The notes under the pieces were generated by a model. The model saw nothing but the letters and a program-made list of their open reading frames with translations, had not been told where the DNA came from and ran no database searches. This document shows positions 1-13,400 of a DNA stretch of 64,000 nucleotides, piece after piece. The position numbers and the translations under genes are program-made. How positions within the stretch are numbered: the stretch's first letter is position 1; the number at the start of each line of letters is the position of its first letter. Source of the stretch: Bemisia tabaci (lineage: Eukaryota; Arthropoda; Insecta; Hemiptera; Aleyrodidae); NCBI RefSeq assembly GCF_918797505.1, contig NC_092794.1, forward strand, positions 65,571,345 to 65,635,344, written 5' to 3'.

Positions 1-1942
1 CGAGAGTGGTTGCACCCTCGGTTGCCCCGTTTCCGGTGCGGGAGAGACAGAAAATCGCCGAGGTAGCAAGCGTATAAGTGCGAGAGAGATAGAAAATCGC
101 CCAGGTATGAAGCCTAAAAGTGCGAGAGAGACAGAAAATAGCCAGGCGGCTCGCTAAAGTGTGCGAGAGAGACAGAAAATCGCACAGGTAGGAAGCCTAT
201 AAGTGCGAGAGAGACAGCAAATAGCCAGGCGGGACTTGGGTGGTTTTTCCGCCAAAGCAGCATCGCGTTACCCCGCGACCTTCCGAGAGTGGCTGCACCA
301 TCGGTTGTGCCGTTTCCAGTGCGAGAGAGACAGAAAATCGCCGAGGTAGCAAGCGTATAAGTGCGAGAGAGATAGAAAATCGCCCAGGTTGGAAGCCGAT
401 AAGTGCGAGAGCGACAGAATGTAGCCAGGCGGCTCGCTAAAGTGTGCGAGAGAGAAAAAAAAGCGCCCAGGTAGGAAGCCTATAAGTGCGAGAGAGACAG
501 AAAATAGCTAGGCGGCTCGCTAAAGTGTGCGAGACAGACAGAAAATCGCCCAGGTAGGAAGCCTATAAGTGCGAGAGAGACAGAAAATCGCCCAGGAAGG
601 AAGCCTATAAGTGCGAGAGAGACAGCAAATAGCCAGCCGGGACTTGGGTGGTTTTTCCGCCAAAGCAGCATCGCGTTCCCCCGCGACCCTCCGAGAATGG
701 TTGCACCCTCGGTTGCCCCGTTTCCAGTGCGAGAGAGACAGAAAATCGCCGAGGTAGCAAGCGTATAAGTGCGAGAGAGACAGAAAATATACTAGGTAGA
801 GAAGCCTTTAAGTGCGAGAGAGACAGAAAAAAGCCAGGCGGCTCGCTAAAGTGTGCGAGAGACACAGAAAATATCCTAGGTAGGAAGCCTATAAGTGCGA
901 GAGAGACAGAAAATAGCCAGGCGGGACTTGGGTGGTTTTTCCGCCAAAGCAGCATCGCGTTCCCCCGCGACCCTTCGAGAGTGGTTGCACCCTCGGTTGC
1001 CCCGTTTCCAGTGCGAGAGAGACAGAAAATCGCCGAGAAAGACAGCGTATAAGTGCCAGAGAGACAGAAAATATCCTAGGTAGGAAGCCTATAAGTGCGA
1101 GAGAGACAGAAAATAGCCAGGCGGCTCGCTAAAGTGTGCGAGAGAGACAGGAAATCGCCCAGGTAGGAAGCCTATAAGTGCGAGAGAGACAGCAAATAGC
1201 CAGGCGGTACTTGAGTGGTTTTTCCGCCAAAGCAGCATCGCGTTCCCCCGCGACCCTTCGAGAGTGGTTGCACCCTCGGTTGCCCCGTTTCCAGTGCGAG
1301 AGAGACAGAAAATCGCCGAGGTAGCAAGCGTATAAGTGCGAGAGAGATAGAAAATCGCCCAGGTAGGAAGCCTATAAGTGCGAGAGAGACAGCAAATAGC
1401 CAGGCGGGACTTGAGTGGTTTTTCCGCAAAAGCAGCATCGCGTTCCCCCGCGACCCTCCGAGAGTGGTTGCACCGTCGGTTGCCCCGTTTCCAGTTAGAG
1501 AGAGACAAAAAATCGCCAAGGTAGGAAGCGTATAAGTGCGAGAGAGATAGAAAATCGCCTAGATAGGAAGCCTATAAGTGAGAGAGAGACAGAAAATAGC
1601 CAGGCGGCTCGCTAAAGTGTGCGAGAGAGACAGAAAATCGCCCAGGTAGGAAGCCTATAAGTGCGAGAGAGACAGCAAATAGCCAGGCGGGACTTGGGTG
1701 GTTTTTCCGCCAAAGCAGCATCGCGTTCCCCCGCGACCCTCCGAGAGTGGTTGCACCCTCGGTTGCCCCGTTTCCAGTGCGAGAGAGACAGAAAATTCCG
1801 AGGTAGCAAGCGTATAAGTGCGAGAGAGATAGAAAATCGCCCAGGTAGGAAGCCTATAAGTGCGAGAGAGACAGAAAATAGCCAGGCGGCACGCTAAAGT
1901 GTGCGAGAGAGACAGAAAATCGCCCAGGTAGGAAGCCTATAA

Positions 1943-2225
1943 GTGCGAGAGAGACAGCAAATAGCTAGGCGGGACTTGGGTGGTTTTTCCGCCAAAGCAG
2001 CATCGCGTTCCCCCGCGACCCTTCGAGAGTGGTTGCACCCTCGGTTGCCCCGTTTCCAGTGCGAGAGAGACAGAAAATCGCCGAGGTAGCGAGCGTATAA
2101 GTGCGAGAGAGATAGAAAATCGCCCACGTAGGAAGCCTGTAAGTGCGAGAGAGACAGAAAATAGCCAGGCGGCTCCCTAAAGTGTGCGAGAGAGACAGAA
2201 AATCGCCCAGGTAGGAAGCCTATAA
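1943..2225. repeat. Exemplar 283-bp higher-order repeat unit
   Basis: One complete unit, read directly: long monomer 1943-2058 (116 bp), then 2059-2100 (42 bp, CGCCGAGGTAGC tail), 2101-2142 (42 bp, GATAG variant), 2143-2183 (41 bp, AGCCAGGCGG tail) and 2184-2225 (42 bp, CGCCCAGGTAGG tail). The next long monomer starts at 2226, exactly 283 bp later. Because 283 is not a multiple of 3, reading frames shift from unit to unit, which argues against a coding role. The shorter unit (long monomer plus two 42-mers, 200 bp) is seen for example from 2226. Confidence 0.93.
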
Positions 2226-5200
2226 GTGCGAGAGAGACAGCAAATAGCCAGGCGGGACTTGGGTGGTTTTTCCGCCAAAGCAGCATCGCGTTCCCCCGCG
2301 ACCCTCCGAGAGTGGTTGCACCCTCGGTTGCCCCGTTTCCAGTGCGAGAGAGACAGAAAATCGCGGAAGTAGCAAGCGTATAAGTGCGAGAGAGATAGAA
2401 AGCCGCCCAGGTAGGAAGCCTATAAGTGCGAGAGAGACAGCAAATAGCCAGGCGGGACTTGGGTGGTTTTTCCGCCAAAGCAGCATCGCGTTCCCCCGCG
2501 ACCCTCCGAGAGTGGTTGCACCCTCGGTTGCCCCGTTTCCGGTGCGGGAGAGACAGAAAATCGCCGAGGTAGCAAGCGTATAAGTGCGAGAGAGATTGAA
2601 AATCGCCCAGGTATGAAGCCTAAAAGTGCGAGAGAGACAGAAAATAGCCAGGCGGCTCGCTAAAGTGTGCGAGAGAGACAGAAAATCGCACAGGTAGGAA
2701 GCCTATAAGTGCGAGAGAGACAGCAAATAGCCAGGCGGGACTTGGGTGGTTTTTCCGCCAAAGCAGCATCGCGTTACCCCGCGACCCTCCGAGAGTGGCT
2801 GCACCATCGGTTGTGCCGTTTCCAGTGCGAGAGAGACAGAAAATCGCCGAGGTAGCAAGCGTATAAGTGCGAGAGAGATAGAAAATCGCCCAGGTTGGAA
2901 GCCGATAAGTGCGAGAGCGACAGAATGTAGCCAGGCGGCTCGCTAAAGTGTGCGAGAAAGAAAAAAAAAGCGCCCAGGTAGGAAGCCTATAAGTGCGAGA
3001 GAGACAGAAAATAGCTAGGCGGCTCGCTAAAGTGTGCGAGACAGACAGAAAATCGCCCAGGTAGGAAGCCTATAAGTGCGAGAGAGACAAAAAATCGCCC
3101 AGGAAGGAAGCCTATAAGTGCGAGAGAGACAGCAAATAGCCAGCCGGGACTTGGGTGGTTTTTCCGCCAAAGCAGCATCGCGTTCCCCCGCGACCCTCCG
3201 AGAATGGTTGCACCCTCGGTTGCCCCGTTTCCAGTGCGAGAGAGACAGAAAATCGCCGAGGTAGCAAGCGTATAAGTGCGAGAGAGACAGAAAATATACT
3301 AGGTAGAGAAGCCTTTAAGTGCGAGAGAGACAGAAAATAGCCAGGCGGCTCGCTAAAGTGTGCGAGAGACACAGAAAATATCCTAGGTAGGAAGCCTATA
3401 AGTGCGAGAGAGACAGAAAATAGCCAGGCGGGACTTGGGTGGTTTTTCCGCCAAAGCAGCATCGCGTTCCCCCGCGACCCTCCGAGAGTGGTTGCACCCT
3501 CGGTTGCCCCGTTTCCAGTGCGAGAGAGACAGAAAATCGCCGAGAAAGACAGCGTATAAGTGCCAGAGAGACAGAAAATATCCTAGGTAGGAAGCCTATA
3601 AGTGCGAGAGAGACAGAAAATAGCCAGGCGGCTCGCTAAAGTGTGCGAGAGAGACAGGAAATCGCCCAGGTAGGAAGCCTATAAGTGCGAGAGAGACAGA
3701 AAATAGCCAAGCGGGACTTGAGTGGTTTTTCCGCCAAAGCAGCATCGCGTTCCCCCGCGACCCTTCGAGAGTGGTTGCACCCTCGGTTGCCCCGTTTCCA
3801 GTGCGAGAGAGACAGAAAATCGCCGAGGTAGCGAGCGTATAAGTGCGAGAGAGATAGAAAATCGCCCACGTAGGAAGCCTGTAAGTGCGAGAGAGACAGA
3901 AAATAGCCAGGCGGCTCCCTAAAGTGTGCGAGAGAGACAGAAAATCGCCCAGGTAGGAAGCCTATAAGTGCGAGAGAGACAGCAAATAGCCAGGCGGGAC
4001 TTGGGTGGTTTTTCCGCCAAAGCAGCATCGCGTTCCCCCGCGACCCTCCGAGAGTGGTTGCACCCTCGGTTGCCCCGTTTCCAGTGCGAGAGAGACAGAA
4101 AATCGCGGAAGTAGCAAGCGTATAAGTGCGAGAGAGATAGAAAGCCGCCCAGGTAGGAAGCCTATAAGTGCGAGAGAGACAGAAAATAGCCAGGCGGGAC
4201 TTGAGTGGTTTTTCCGCCAAAGCAGCATCGCGTTCCCCCGCGACCCTTCGAGAGTGGTTGCACCCTCGGTTGCCCCGTTTCCAGTGCGAGAGAGACAGAA
4301 AATCGCCGAGGTAGCGAGCGTATAAGTGCGAGAGAGATAGAAAATCGCCCACGTAGGAAGCCTGTAAGTGCGAGAGAGACAGAAAATAGCCAGGCGGCTC
4401 CCTAAAGTGTGCGAGAGAGACAGAAAATCGCCCAGGTAGGAAGCCTATAAGTGCGAGAGAGACAGCAAATAGCCAGGCGGGACTTGGGTGGTTTTTCCGC
4501 CAAAGCAGCATCGCGTTCCCCCGCGACCCTCCGAGAGTGGTTGCACCCTCGGTTGCCCCGTTTCCAGTGCGAGAGAGACAGAAAATCGCGGAAGTAGCAA
4601 GCGTATAAGTGCGAGAGAGATAGAAAGCCGCCCAGGTAGGAAGCCTATAAGTGCGAGAGAGACAGAAAATAGCCAGGCGGCTTGCTAAATTGTGCGAGAG
4701 AGACAGAAAATATCCAAGGTAGGAAGCCTATAAGTGCGAGAGAGACAGAAAATAGCCAGGCGGCTCGCTAAAGTGTGCGAGAGAGACAGAAAATATCCTA
4801 CGTAGGAAGCCTATAAGTGCGAGAGAGACAGAAAATAGCCAGGCGACTCGCTAAAGTGTGCGAGAGAGACAGAAAATCGCCCAGGTAGGAAGCCTATAAG
4901 TGCGAGAGAGACAGCAAATAGCCAGGCGGGACTTGGGTGGTTTTTCCGCCAAAGCAGCATCGCGTTCCCCCGCGACCCTCCGAGAATGGTTGCACCCTCG
5001 GTTGCCCCGTTTCCGGTGCGGGAGAGACAGAAAATCGCCGAGGTAGCAAGCGTATAAGTGCGAGAGAGACAGAAAATATCCTAGGTAGGAAGCCTATAAG
5101 TGCGAAAGAGACAGAAAATAGCCAGGCGGCTCCCTAAAGTGTGCGAGAGGGACAGAAAATATCCTAGGTAGGAAGCCTATAAGTGCGAGAGAGGCAGAAA

Positions 5201-5546
5201 ATAGCCAGGCGACTCTCTAAAGTGTGCGAGAGAGACAGAAAATCGCCCAGGTAGGAAGCCTATAAGTGCGAGAGAGACAGCAAATAGCCAGGCGGGACTT
5301 GGGTGGTTTTTCCGCCAAAGCAGCATCGCGTTCCCCCGCGACCCTCCGAGAGTGGTTGCACCCTCGGTTGCCCCGTTTCCAGTGCGAGAGAGACAGAAAA
5401 TCGCCGAGGTAGCAAGCGTATAAGTGCGAGAGAGATAGAAAATCGCCCAGGTAGGAAGCCTATAAGTGCGAGAGAGACAGCAAATAGCCAGGCGGGACTT
5501 GGGTGGTTTTTCCGCCAAAGCAGCATCGCGTTCCCCCGCGACCCTC

Positions 5547-7440
5547 CGAGAGTGGTTGCACCCTCGGTTGCCCCGTTTCCGGTGCGGGAGAGACAGAAAA
5601 TCGCCGAGGTAGCAAGCGTATAAGTGCGAGAGAGATAGAAAATCGCCCAGGTATGAAGCCTAAAAGTGCGAGAGAGACAGAAAATAGCCAGGCGGCTCGC
5701 TAAAGTGTGCGAGAGAGACAGAAAATCGCACAGGTAGGAAGCCTATAAGTGCGAGAGAGACAGCAAATAGCCAGGCGGGACTTGGGTGGTTTTTCCGCCA
5801 AAGCAGCATCGCGTTACCCCGCGACCCTCCGAGAGTGGCTGCACCATCGGTTGTGCCGTTTCCAGTGCGAGAGAGACAGAAAATCGCCGAGGTAGCAAGC
5901 GTATAAGTGCGAGAGAGATAGAAAATCGCCCAGGTTGGAAGCCGATAAGTGCGAGAGCGACAGAATGTAGCCAGGCGGCTCGCTAAAGTGTGCGAGAGAG
6001 AAAAAAAAAGCGCCCAGGTAGGAAGCCTATAAGTGCGAGAGAGACAGAAAATAGCTAGGCGGCTCGCTAAAGTGTGCGAGACAGACAGAAAATCGCCCAG
6101 GTAGGAAGCCTATAAGTGCGAGAGAGACAGAAAATCGCCCAGGAAGGAAGCCTATAAGTGCGAGAGAGACAGCAAATAGCCAGCCGGGACTTGGGTGGTT
6201 TTTCCGCCAAAGCAGCATCGCGTTCCCCCGCGACCCTCCGAGAATGGTTGCACCCTCGGTTGCCCCGTTTCCAGTGCGAGAGAGACAGAAAATCGCCGAG
6301 GTAGCAAGCGTATAAGTGCGAGAGAGACAGAAAATATACTAGGTAGAGAAGCCTTTAAGTGCGAGAGAGACAGAAAAAAGCCAGGCGGCTCGCTAAAGTG
6401 TGCGAGAGACACAGAAAATATCCTAGGTAGGAAGCCTATAAGTGCGAGAGAGACAGAAAATAGCCAGGCGGGACTTGGGTGGTTTTTCCGCCAAAGCAGC
6501 ATCGCGTTCCCCCGCGACCCTTCGAGAGTGGTTGCACCCTCGGTTGCCCCGTTTCCAGTGCGAGAGAGACAGAAAATCGCCGAGAAAGACAGCGTATAAG
6601 TGCCAGAGAGACAGAAAATATCCTAGGTAGGAAGCCTATAAGTGCGAGAGAGACAGAAAATAGCCAGGCGGCTCGCTAAAGTGTGCGAGAGAGACAGGAA
6701 ATCGCCCAGGTAGGAAGCCTATAAGTGCGAGAGAGACAGCAAATAGCCAGGCGGTACTTGAGTGGTTTTTCCGCCAAAGCAGCATCGCGTTCCCCCGCGA
6801 CCCTTCGAGAGTGGTTGCACCCTCGGTTGCCCCGTTTCCAGTGCGAGAGAGACAGAAAATCGCCGAGGTAGCAAGCGTATAAGTGCGAGAGAGATAGAAA
6901 ATCGCCCAGGTAGGAAGCCTATAAGTGCGAGAGAGACAGCAAATAGCCAGGCGGGACTTGAGTGGTTTTTCCGCAAAAGCAGCATCGCGTTCCCCCGCGA
7001 CCCTCCGAGAGTGGTTGCACCGTCGGTTGCCCCGTTTCCAGTTAGAGAGAGACAAAAAATCGCCAAGGTAGGAAGCGTATAAGTGCGAGAGAGATAGAAA
7101 ATCGCCTAGATAGGAAGCCTATAAGTGAGAGAGAGACAGAAAATAGCCAGGCGGCTCGCTAAAGTGTGCGAGAGAGACAGAAAATCGCCCAGGTAGGAAG
7201 CCTATAAGTGCGAGAGAGACAGCAAATAGCCAGGCAGGACTTGGGTGGTTTTTCCGCCAAAGCAGCATCGCGTTCCCCCGCGACCCTCCGAGAGTGGTTG
7301 CACCCTCGGTTGCCCCGTTTCCAGTGCGAGAGAGACAGAAAATTTCCGAGGTAGCAAGCGTATAAGTGCGAGAGAGATAGAAAATCGCCCAGGTAGGAAG
7401 CCTATAAGTGCGAGAGAGACAGAAAATAGCCAGGCGGCAC
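5547..7440. repeat. Kilobase-scale block duplicate within the satellite
   Basis: This block repeats the first about 1.9 kb of the window at an offset of about 5,546-5,547 bp, rare variants included. Two markers show it: the A-rich variant GAGAGAGAAAAAAAA near 448 recurs near 2,957, 5,998 and 16,012. The variant CCGAGAAAGACAGCG near 1,033 recurs near 3,540 and 6,580. A second copy of the first about 1.15 kb lies at an offset of about 2,507. Shared private variants mean recent block copying rather than independent decay. Confidence 0.85.
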
Positions 7441-10400
7441 GCTAAAGTGTGCGAGAGAGACAGAAAATCGCCCAGGTAGGAAGCCTATAAGTGCGAGAGA
7501 GACAGCAAATAGCCAGGCGGGACTTGGGTGGTTTTTCCGCCAAAGCAGCATCGCGTTCCCCCGCGGCCCTCCGAGAGTGGTTGCACCCTCGGTTGCCCCG
7601 TTTCCAGTGCGAGAGAGACAGAAAATCGCCGAGGTAGCAAGCGTATAAGTGCGAGAGAGATAGAAAATCGCCCATGTAGGAAGCCTATAAGTGCGAGAGA
7701 GACAGAAAATAGCCAGGCGGCTCGCAAAAGTGTGCGAGAGAGACAGAAAATATCCTAGGTAGGAATAATATAAGTGCGAGAGAGACAGAAAATAGCCAGG
7801 CGGCTCGCTAAAGTGTGCGAGAGAGACAGAAAATATCCTAGGTAGGAAGCCTTTAAGTGCGAGAGAGACAGAAAATAGCCAGGCGGCACGCTAAAGTGTG
7901 CGAGAGAGACAGAAAATCGCCCAGGTAGGAAGCCTATAAGTGCGAGAGAGACAGCAAATAGCCAGGCGGGACTTGGGTGGTTTTTCCGCCAAAGCAGCAT
8001 CGCATTCCCCCGCGACCCTCCGAGAGTGGTTGCACCCTAGGTTGCCCCCTTTCCGGTGCGAGAGAGACAGAAAATAGCCGAGGTAGTAAGCGTATAAGTG
8101 CGAGAGAGATAGAAAATCGCCCAGTTAGGAAGCCTTTAAGTGCGAGAGGGACAGAAAATAGCCAGGCGGCTCGCTAAAGTGTGCGAGAGAGACAGAAAAT
8201 CGCCCAGTTAGGAAGCCTATAAGTGCGAGAGAGACAGCAAATAGCCAGGCGGGACTTGGGTGCTTTTTCCGCCAAAGCAGCATCGCGTTCCCCCGCGACC
8301 TTCCGAGAGTGGTTGCACCCTCGGTTGCCCCGTTTCCAGTGCGAGAGAGACAGAAAATCGCCGAGGTAGCAAGCGTATAAGTGCGAGAGAGATAGAAAAT
8401 CGCCCATGTAGGAAGCCTATAAGTGCGAGAGAGACAGAAAATAGCCAGGCGGCTCGCTAAAGTGTGCGAGAGAGACAGGAAATTGCCCAGGTAGGAAGCC
8501 TATAAGTGCGAGAGAGACAGCAAATAGCCAGGCGGGACTTGAGTGGTTTTTCCGCCAAAGCAGCATCGCGTTCCCCCGCGACCCTTCGAGAGTGGTTGCA
8601 CCCTCGGTTGCCCCGTTTCCAGTGCGAGAGGGCCAGAAAATCGCCGAGGTAGCAAGCGTATAAGTGCGAGAGAGATAGAAAATCGCCCAGGTAGGAAGCC
8701 TATAAGTGCGAGAGAGACAGCAAATAGCCAGGCGGGACTTGGGTGGTTTTTCCGCCAAAGCAGCATCGCGTTCCCCCGCGACCCTCCGAGAGTGGTTGCA
8801 CCCTCGGTTGCCCCGTTTCCAGTGCGAGAGAGACAGAAAATCGCGGAAGTAGCAAGCGTATAAGTGCGAGAGAGATAGAAAGCCGCCCAGGTAGGAAGCC
8901 TATAAGTGCGAGAGAGACAGAAAATAGCCAGGCGGCTCGCTAAATTGTGCGAGAGAGACAGAAAATATCCAAGGTAGGAAGCCTATAAGTGCGAGAGAGA
9001 CAGAAAATAGCCAGGCGGCTCGCTAAAGTGTGCGAGAGAGACAGAAAATATCCTACGTAGGAAGCCTATAAGTGCGAGAGAGACAGAAAATAGCCAGGCG
9101 ACTCGCTAAAGTGTGCGAGAGAGACAGAAAATCGCCCAGGTAGGAAGCCTATAAGTGCGAGAGAGACAGCAAATAGCCAGGCGGGACTTGGGTGGTTTTT
9201 CCGCCAAAGCAGCATCGCGTTCCCCCGCGACCCTCCGAGAATGGTTGCACCGTCGGTTGCCCCGTTTCCGGTGCGGGAGAGACAGAAAATCGCCGAGGTA
9301 TCAAGCGTATAAGTGCGAGAGAGACAGAAAATATACTAGGTAGGAAGCCTATAAGTGCGAAAGAGACAGAAAATAGCCAGGCGGCTCCCTAAAGTGTGCG
9401 AGAGGGACAGAAAATATCCTAGGTAGGAAGCCTATAAGTGCGAGAGAGACAGAAAATAGCCAGGCGACTCTCTAAAGTGTGCGAGAGAGACAGAAAATCG
9501 CCCAGGTAGGAAGCCTATAAGTGCGAGAGAGACAGCAAATAGCCAGGCGGGACTTGGGTGGTTTTTCCGCCAAAGCAGCATCGCGTTCCCCCGCGACCCT
9601 CCGAGAGTGGTTGCACCCTCGGTTGCCCCGTTTCCGGTGCGGGAGAGACAGAAAATCGCCGAGGTAGCAAGCGTATAAGTGCGAGAGAGATAGAAAATCG
9701 CCCAGGTATGAAGCCTAAAAGTGCGAGGGAGACAGAAAATAGCCAGGCGGCTCGCTAAAGTGTGCGAGAGAGACAGAAAATCGCACAGGTAGGAAGCCTA
9801 TAAGTGCGAGAGAGACAGCAAATAGCCAGGCGGGACTTGGGTGGTTTTTCCGCCAAAGCAGCATCGCGTTACCCCGCGACCCTCCGAGAGTGGCTGCACC
9901 ATCGGTTGTGCCGTTTCCAGTGCGAGAGAGACAGAAAATCGCCGAGGTAGCAAGCGTATAAGTGCGAGAGAGACAGAAAATATACTAGGTAGAGAAGCCT
10001 TTAAGTGCGAGAGAGACAGAAAATAGCCAGGCGGCTCGCTAAAGTGTGCGAGAGAGACAGAAAATATCCTAGGTAGGAAGCCTATAAGTGCGAGAGGGAC
10101 AGAAAATAGCCAGGCGGCTCGCTAAAGTGTGCGAGAGAGACAGAAAATCGCCCAGGTAGGAAGCCTATTGGTGCGAGAGAGACAGCAAATAGCCAGGCGG
10201 GACTTGGGTGGTTTTTCCTCCAAAGCAGCATCGCGTTCCCCCGCGACCCTTCGAGAGTGGTTGCACCCTCGGTTGCCCCGTTTCCAGTGCGAGAGGGCCA
10301 GAAAATCGCCGAGGTAGCAAGCGTATAAGTGCGAGAGAGATAGAAAATCGCCCAGGTAGGAAGCCTATAAGTGCGAGAGAGACAGCAAATAGCCAGGCGG

Positions 10401-13400
10401 GACTTGGGTGGTTTTTCCGCCAAAGCAGCATCGCGTTCCCCCGCGACCCTCCGAGAGTGGTTGCACCCTCGGTTGCCCCGTTTCCAGTGCGAGAGAGACA
10501 GAAAATCGCCGAGGTAGCGAGCGTATAAGTGCGAGAGAGATAGAAAATCGCCCACGTAGGAAGCCTGTAAGTGCGAGAGAGACAGAAAATAGCCAGGCGG
10601 CTCCCTAAAGTGTGCGAGAGAGACAGAAAATCGCCCAGGTAGGAAGCCTATAAGTGCGAGAGAGACAGCAAATAGCCAGGCGGGACTTGGGTGGTTTTTC
10701 CGCCAAAGCAGCATCGCGTTCCCCCGCGACCCTCCGAGAGTGGTTGCACCCTCGGTTGCCCCGTTTCCAGTGCGAGAGAGACAGAAAATCGCGGAAGTAG
10801 CAAGCGTATAAGTGCGAGAGAGATAGAAAGCCGCCCAGGTAGGAAGCCTATAAGTGCGAGAGAGACAGAAAATAGCCAGGCGGCTCGCTAAATTGTGCGA
10901 GAGAGACAGAAAATATCCAAGGTAGGAAGCCTATAAGTGCGAGAGAGACAGAAAATAGCCAGGCGGCTCGCTAAAGTGTGCGAGAGAGACAGAAAATATC
11001 CTACGTAGGAAGCCTATAAGTGCGAGAGAGACAGAAAATAGCCAGGCGACTCGCTAAAGTGTGCGAGAGAGACAGAAAATCGCCCAGGTAGGAAGCCTAT
11101 AAGTGCGAGAGAGACAGAAAATCGCCCAGGAAGGAAGCCTATAAGTGCGAGAGAGACAGCAAATAGCCAGCCGGGACTTGGGTGGTTTTTCCGCCAAAGC
11201 AGCATCGCGTTCCCCCGCGACCCTCCGAGAATGGTTGCACCCTCGGTTGCCCCGTTTCCAGTGCAAGAGAGACAGAAAATCGCCGAGGTAGCAAGCGTAT
11301 AAGTGCGAGAGAGACAGAAAATATACTAGGTAGAGAAGCCTTTAAGTGCGAGAGAGACAGAAAATAGCCAGGCGGCTCGCTAAAGTGTGCGAGAGAGACA
11401 GAAAATCGCCCAGGTAGGAAGCCTATAAGTGCGAGAGAGACAGAAAAGAGCCCGGCGGGATTTGAGTGGTTTTTCCGCCAAAGCAGCATCGCGTTCCCCC
11501 GCGACCCTCCGAGAGTGGTTGCACCCTCGGTTGCCCCGTTTCCAGTGCGAGAGAGACAGAAAATCGCCCAGGTAGGAAGCCTATAAGTGCGAGAGAGACA
11601 GAAAATAGCCAGGCGGGACTTGAGTGGTTTTTCCGCCAAAGCAGCATCGCGTTCCCCCGCGACCCTCCGAGAGTGGTTGCACCCTCGGTTGCCCCGTTTC
11701 CAGTGCGAGAGAGACAGAAAATCGCCGAGGTAGCGAGCGTATAAGTGCGAGAGAGATAGAAAATCGCCCACGTAGGAAGCCTGTAAGTGCGAGAGAGACA
11801 GAAAATAGCCAGGCGGCTCCCTAAAGTGTGCGAGAGAGACAGAAAATCGCCCAGGTAGGAAGCCTATAAGTGCGAGAGAGACAGCAAATAGCCAGGCGGG
11901 ACTTGGGTGGTTTTTCCGCCAAAGCAGCATCGCGTTCCCCCGCGACCCTCCGAGAGTGGTTGCACCCTCGGTTGCCCCGTTTCCAGTGCGAGAGAGACAG
12001 AAAATCGCCGAAGTAGCAAGCGTATAAGTGCGAGAGAGATAGAAAGCCGCTCAGGTAGGAAGCCTTTAAGTGCGAGAGAGACAGAAAATAGCCAGGCGGC
12101 TCGCTAAAGTGTGCGAGAGAGACAGAAAATATCCAAGGTAGGAAGCCTATAAGTGCGAGAGAGACAGAAAATAGCCAGGCGGCTCGCTAAAGTGTGCGAG
12201 AGAGACAGAAAATATCCTACGTAGGAAGCCTATAAGTGCGAGAGAGACAGAAAATAGCCAGGCGACTCGCTAAAGTGTGCGAGAGAGACAGAAAATCGCC
12301 CAGGTAGGAAGCCTATAAGTGCGAGAGAGACAGCAAATAGCCAGGCGGGACTTGGGTGGTTTTTCCGCCAAAGCAGCATCGCGTTCCCCCGCGACCCTCC
12401 GAGAATGGTTGCACCCTCGGTTGCCCCGTTTCCGGTGCGGGAGAGACAGAAAATCGCCGAGGTAGCATGCGTAGAAGTGCGAGAGAGACAGAAAATATAC
12501 TAGGTAGGAAGCCTATAAGTGCGAAAGAGACAGAAAATAGCCAGGCGGCTCCCTAAAGTGTGCGAGAGGGACAGAAAATATCCTAGGTAGGAAGCCTATA
12601 AGTGCGAGAGAGACAGAAAATAGCCAGGCGACTCTCTAAAGTGTGCGAGAGAGACAGAAAATCGCCCAGGTAGGAAGCCTATAAGTGCGAGAGAGACAGC
12701 AAATAGCCAGGCGGGACTTGGGTGGTTTTTCCGCCAAAGCAGCATCGCGTTCCCCCGCGACCCTCCGAGAGTGGTTGCATCCTCGGTTGCCCCGTTTCCG
12801 GTGCGGGAGGGACAGAAAATCGCCGAGGTAGCAAGCGTATAAGTGCGAGAGAGATAGAAAATCGCCCAGGTTGGAAGCCTATAAGTGCGAGAGCGACAGA
12901 AAATAGCCAGGCGACTCGCTAAAGTGTGCGAGAGAGACAGAAAATCGCACAGGTAGGAAGCCTATAAGTGCGAGAGAGACAGCAAATAGCCAGGCGGGAC
13001 TTGGGTGGTTTTTCCGCCAAAGCAGCATCGCGTTCCCCCGCGACCCTCCGAGAGTGGTTGCACCCTAGGTTGCCCCCTTTCCGGTGCGAGAGAGACAGAA
13101 AATAGCCGAGGTAGTAAGCGTATAAGTGCGAGAGAGATAGAAAATCGCCCAGTTAGGAAGCCTTTAAGTGCGAGAGGGACAGAAAATAGCCAGGCGGCTC
13201 GCTAAAGTGTGCGAGAGAGACAGAAAATCGCCCAGTTAGGAAGCCTATAAGTGCGAGAGAGACAGCAAATACCCAGGCGGGACTTGGGTGCTTTTTCCGC
13301 CAAAGCAGCATCGCGTTCCCCCGCGACCCTCCGAGAGTGGTTGCACCCTCGGTTGCCCCGTTTCCAGTGCGAGAGAGACGGAAAATCGCCGAGGTAGCAA

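Noticed and set aside
1943..2058. Long monomer as a tRNA-derived SINE (GGTTGCACCCTCGG recalls box B)
   Set aside because: No box A at the right distance, no cloverleaf, and the box B match lacks the invariant TTCGA.
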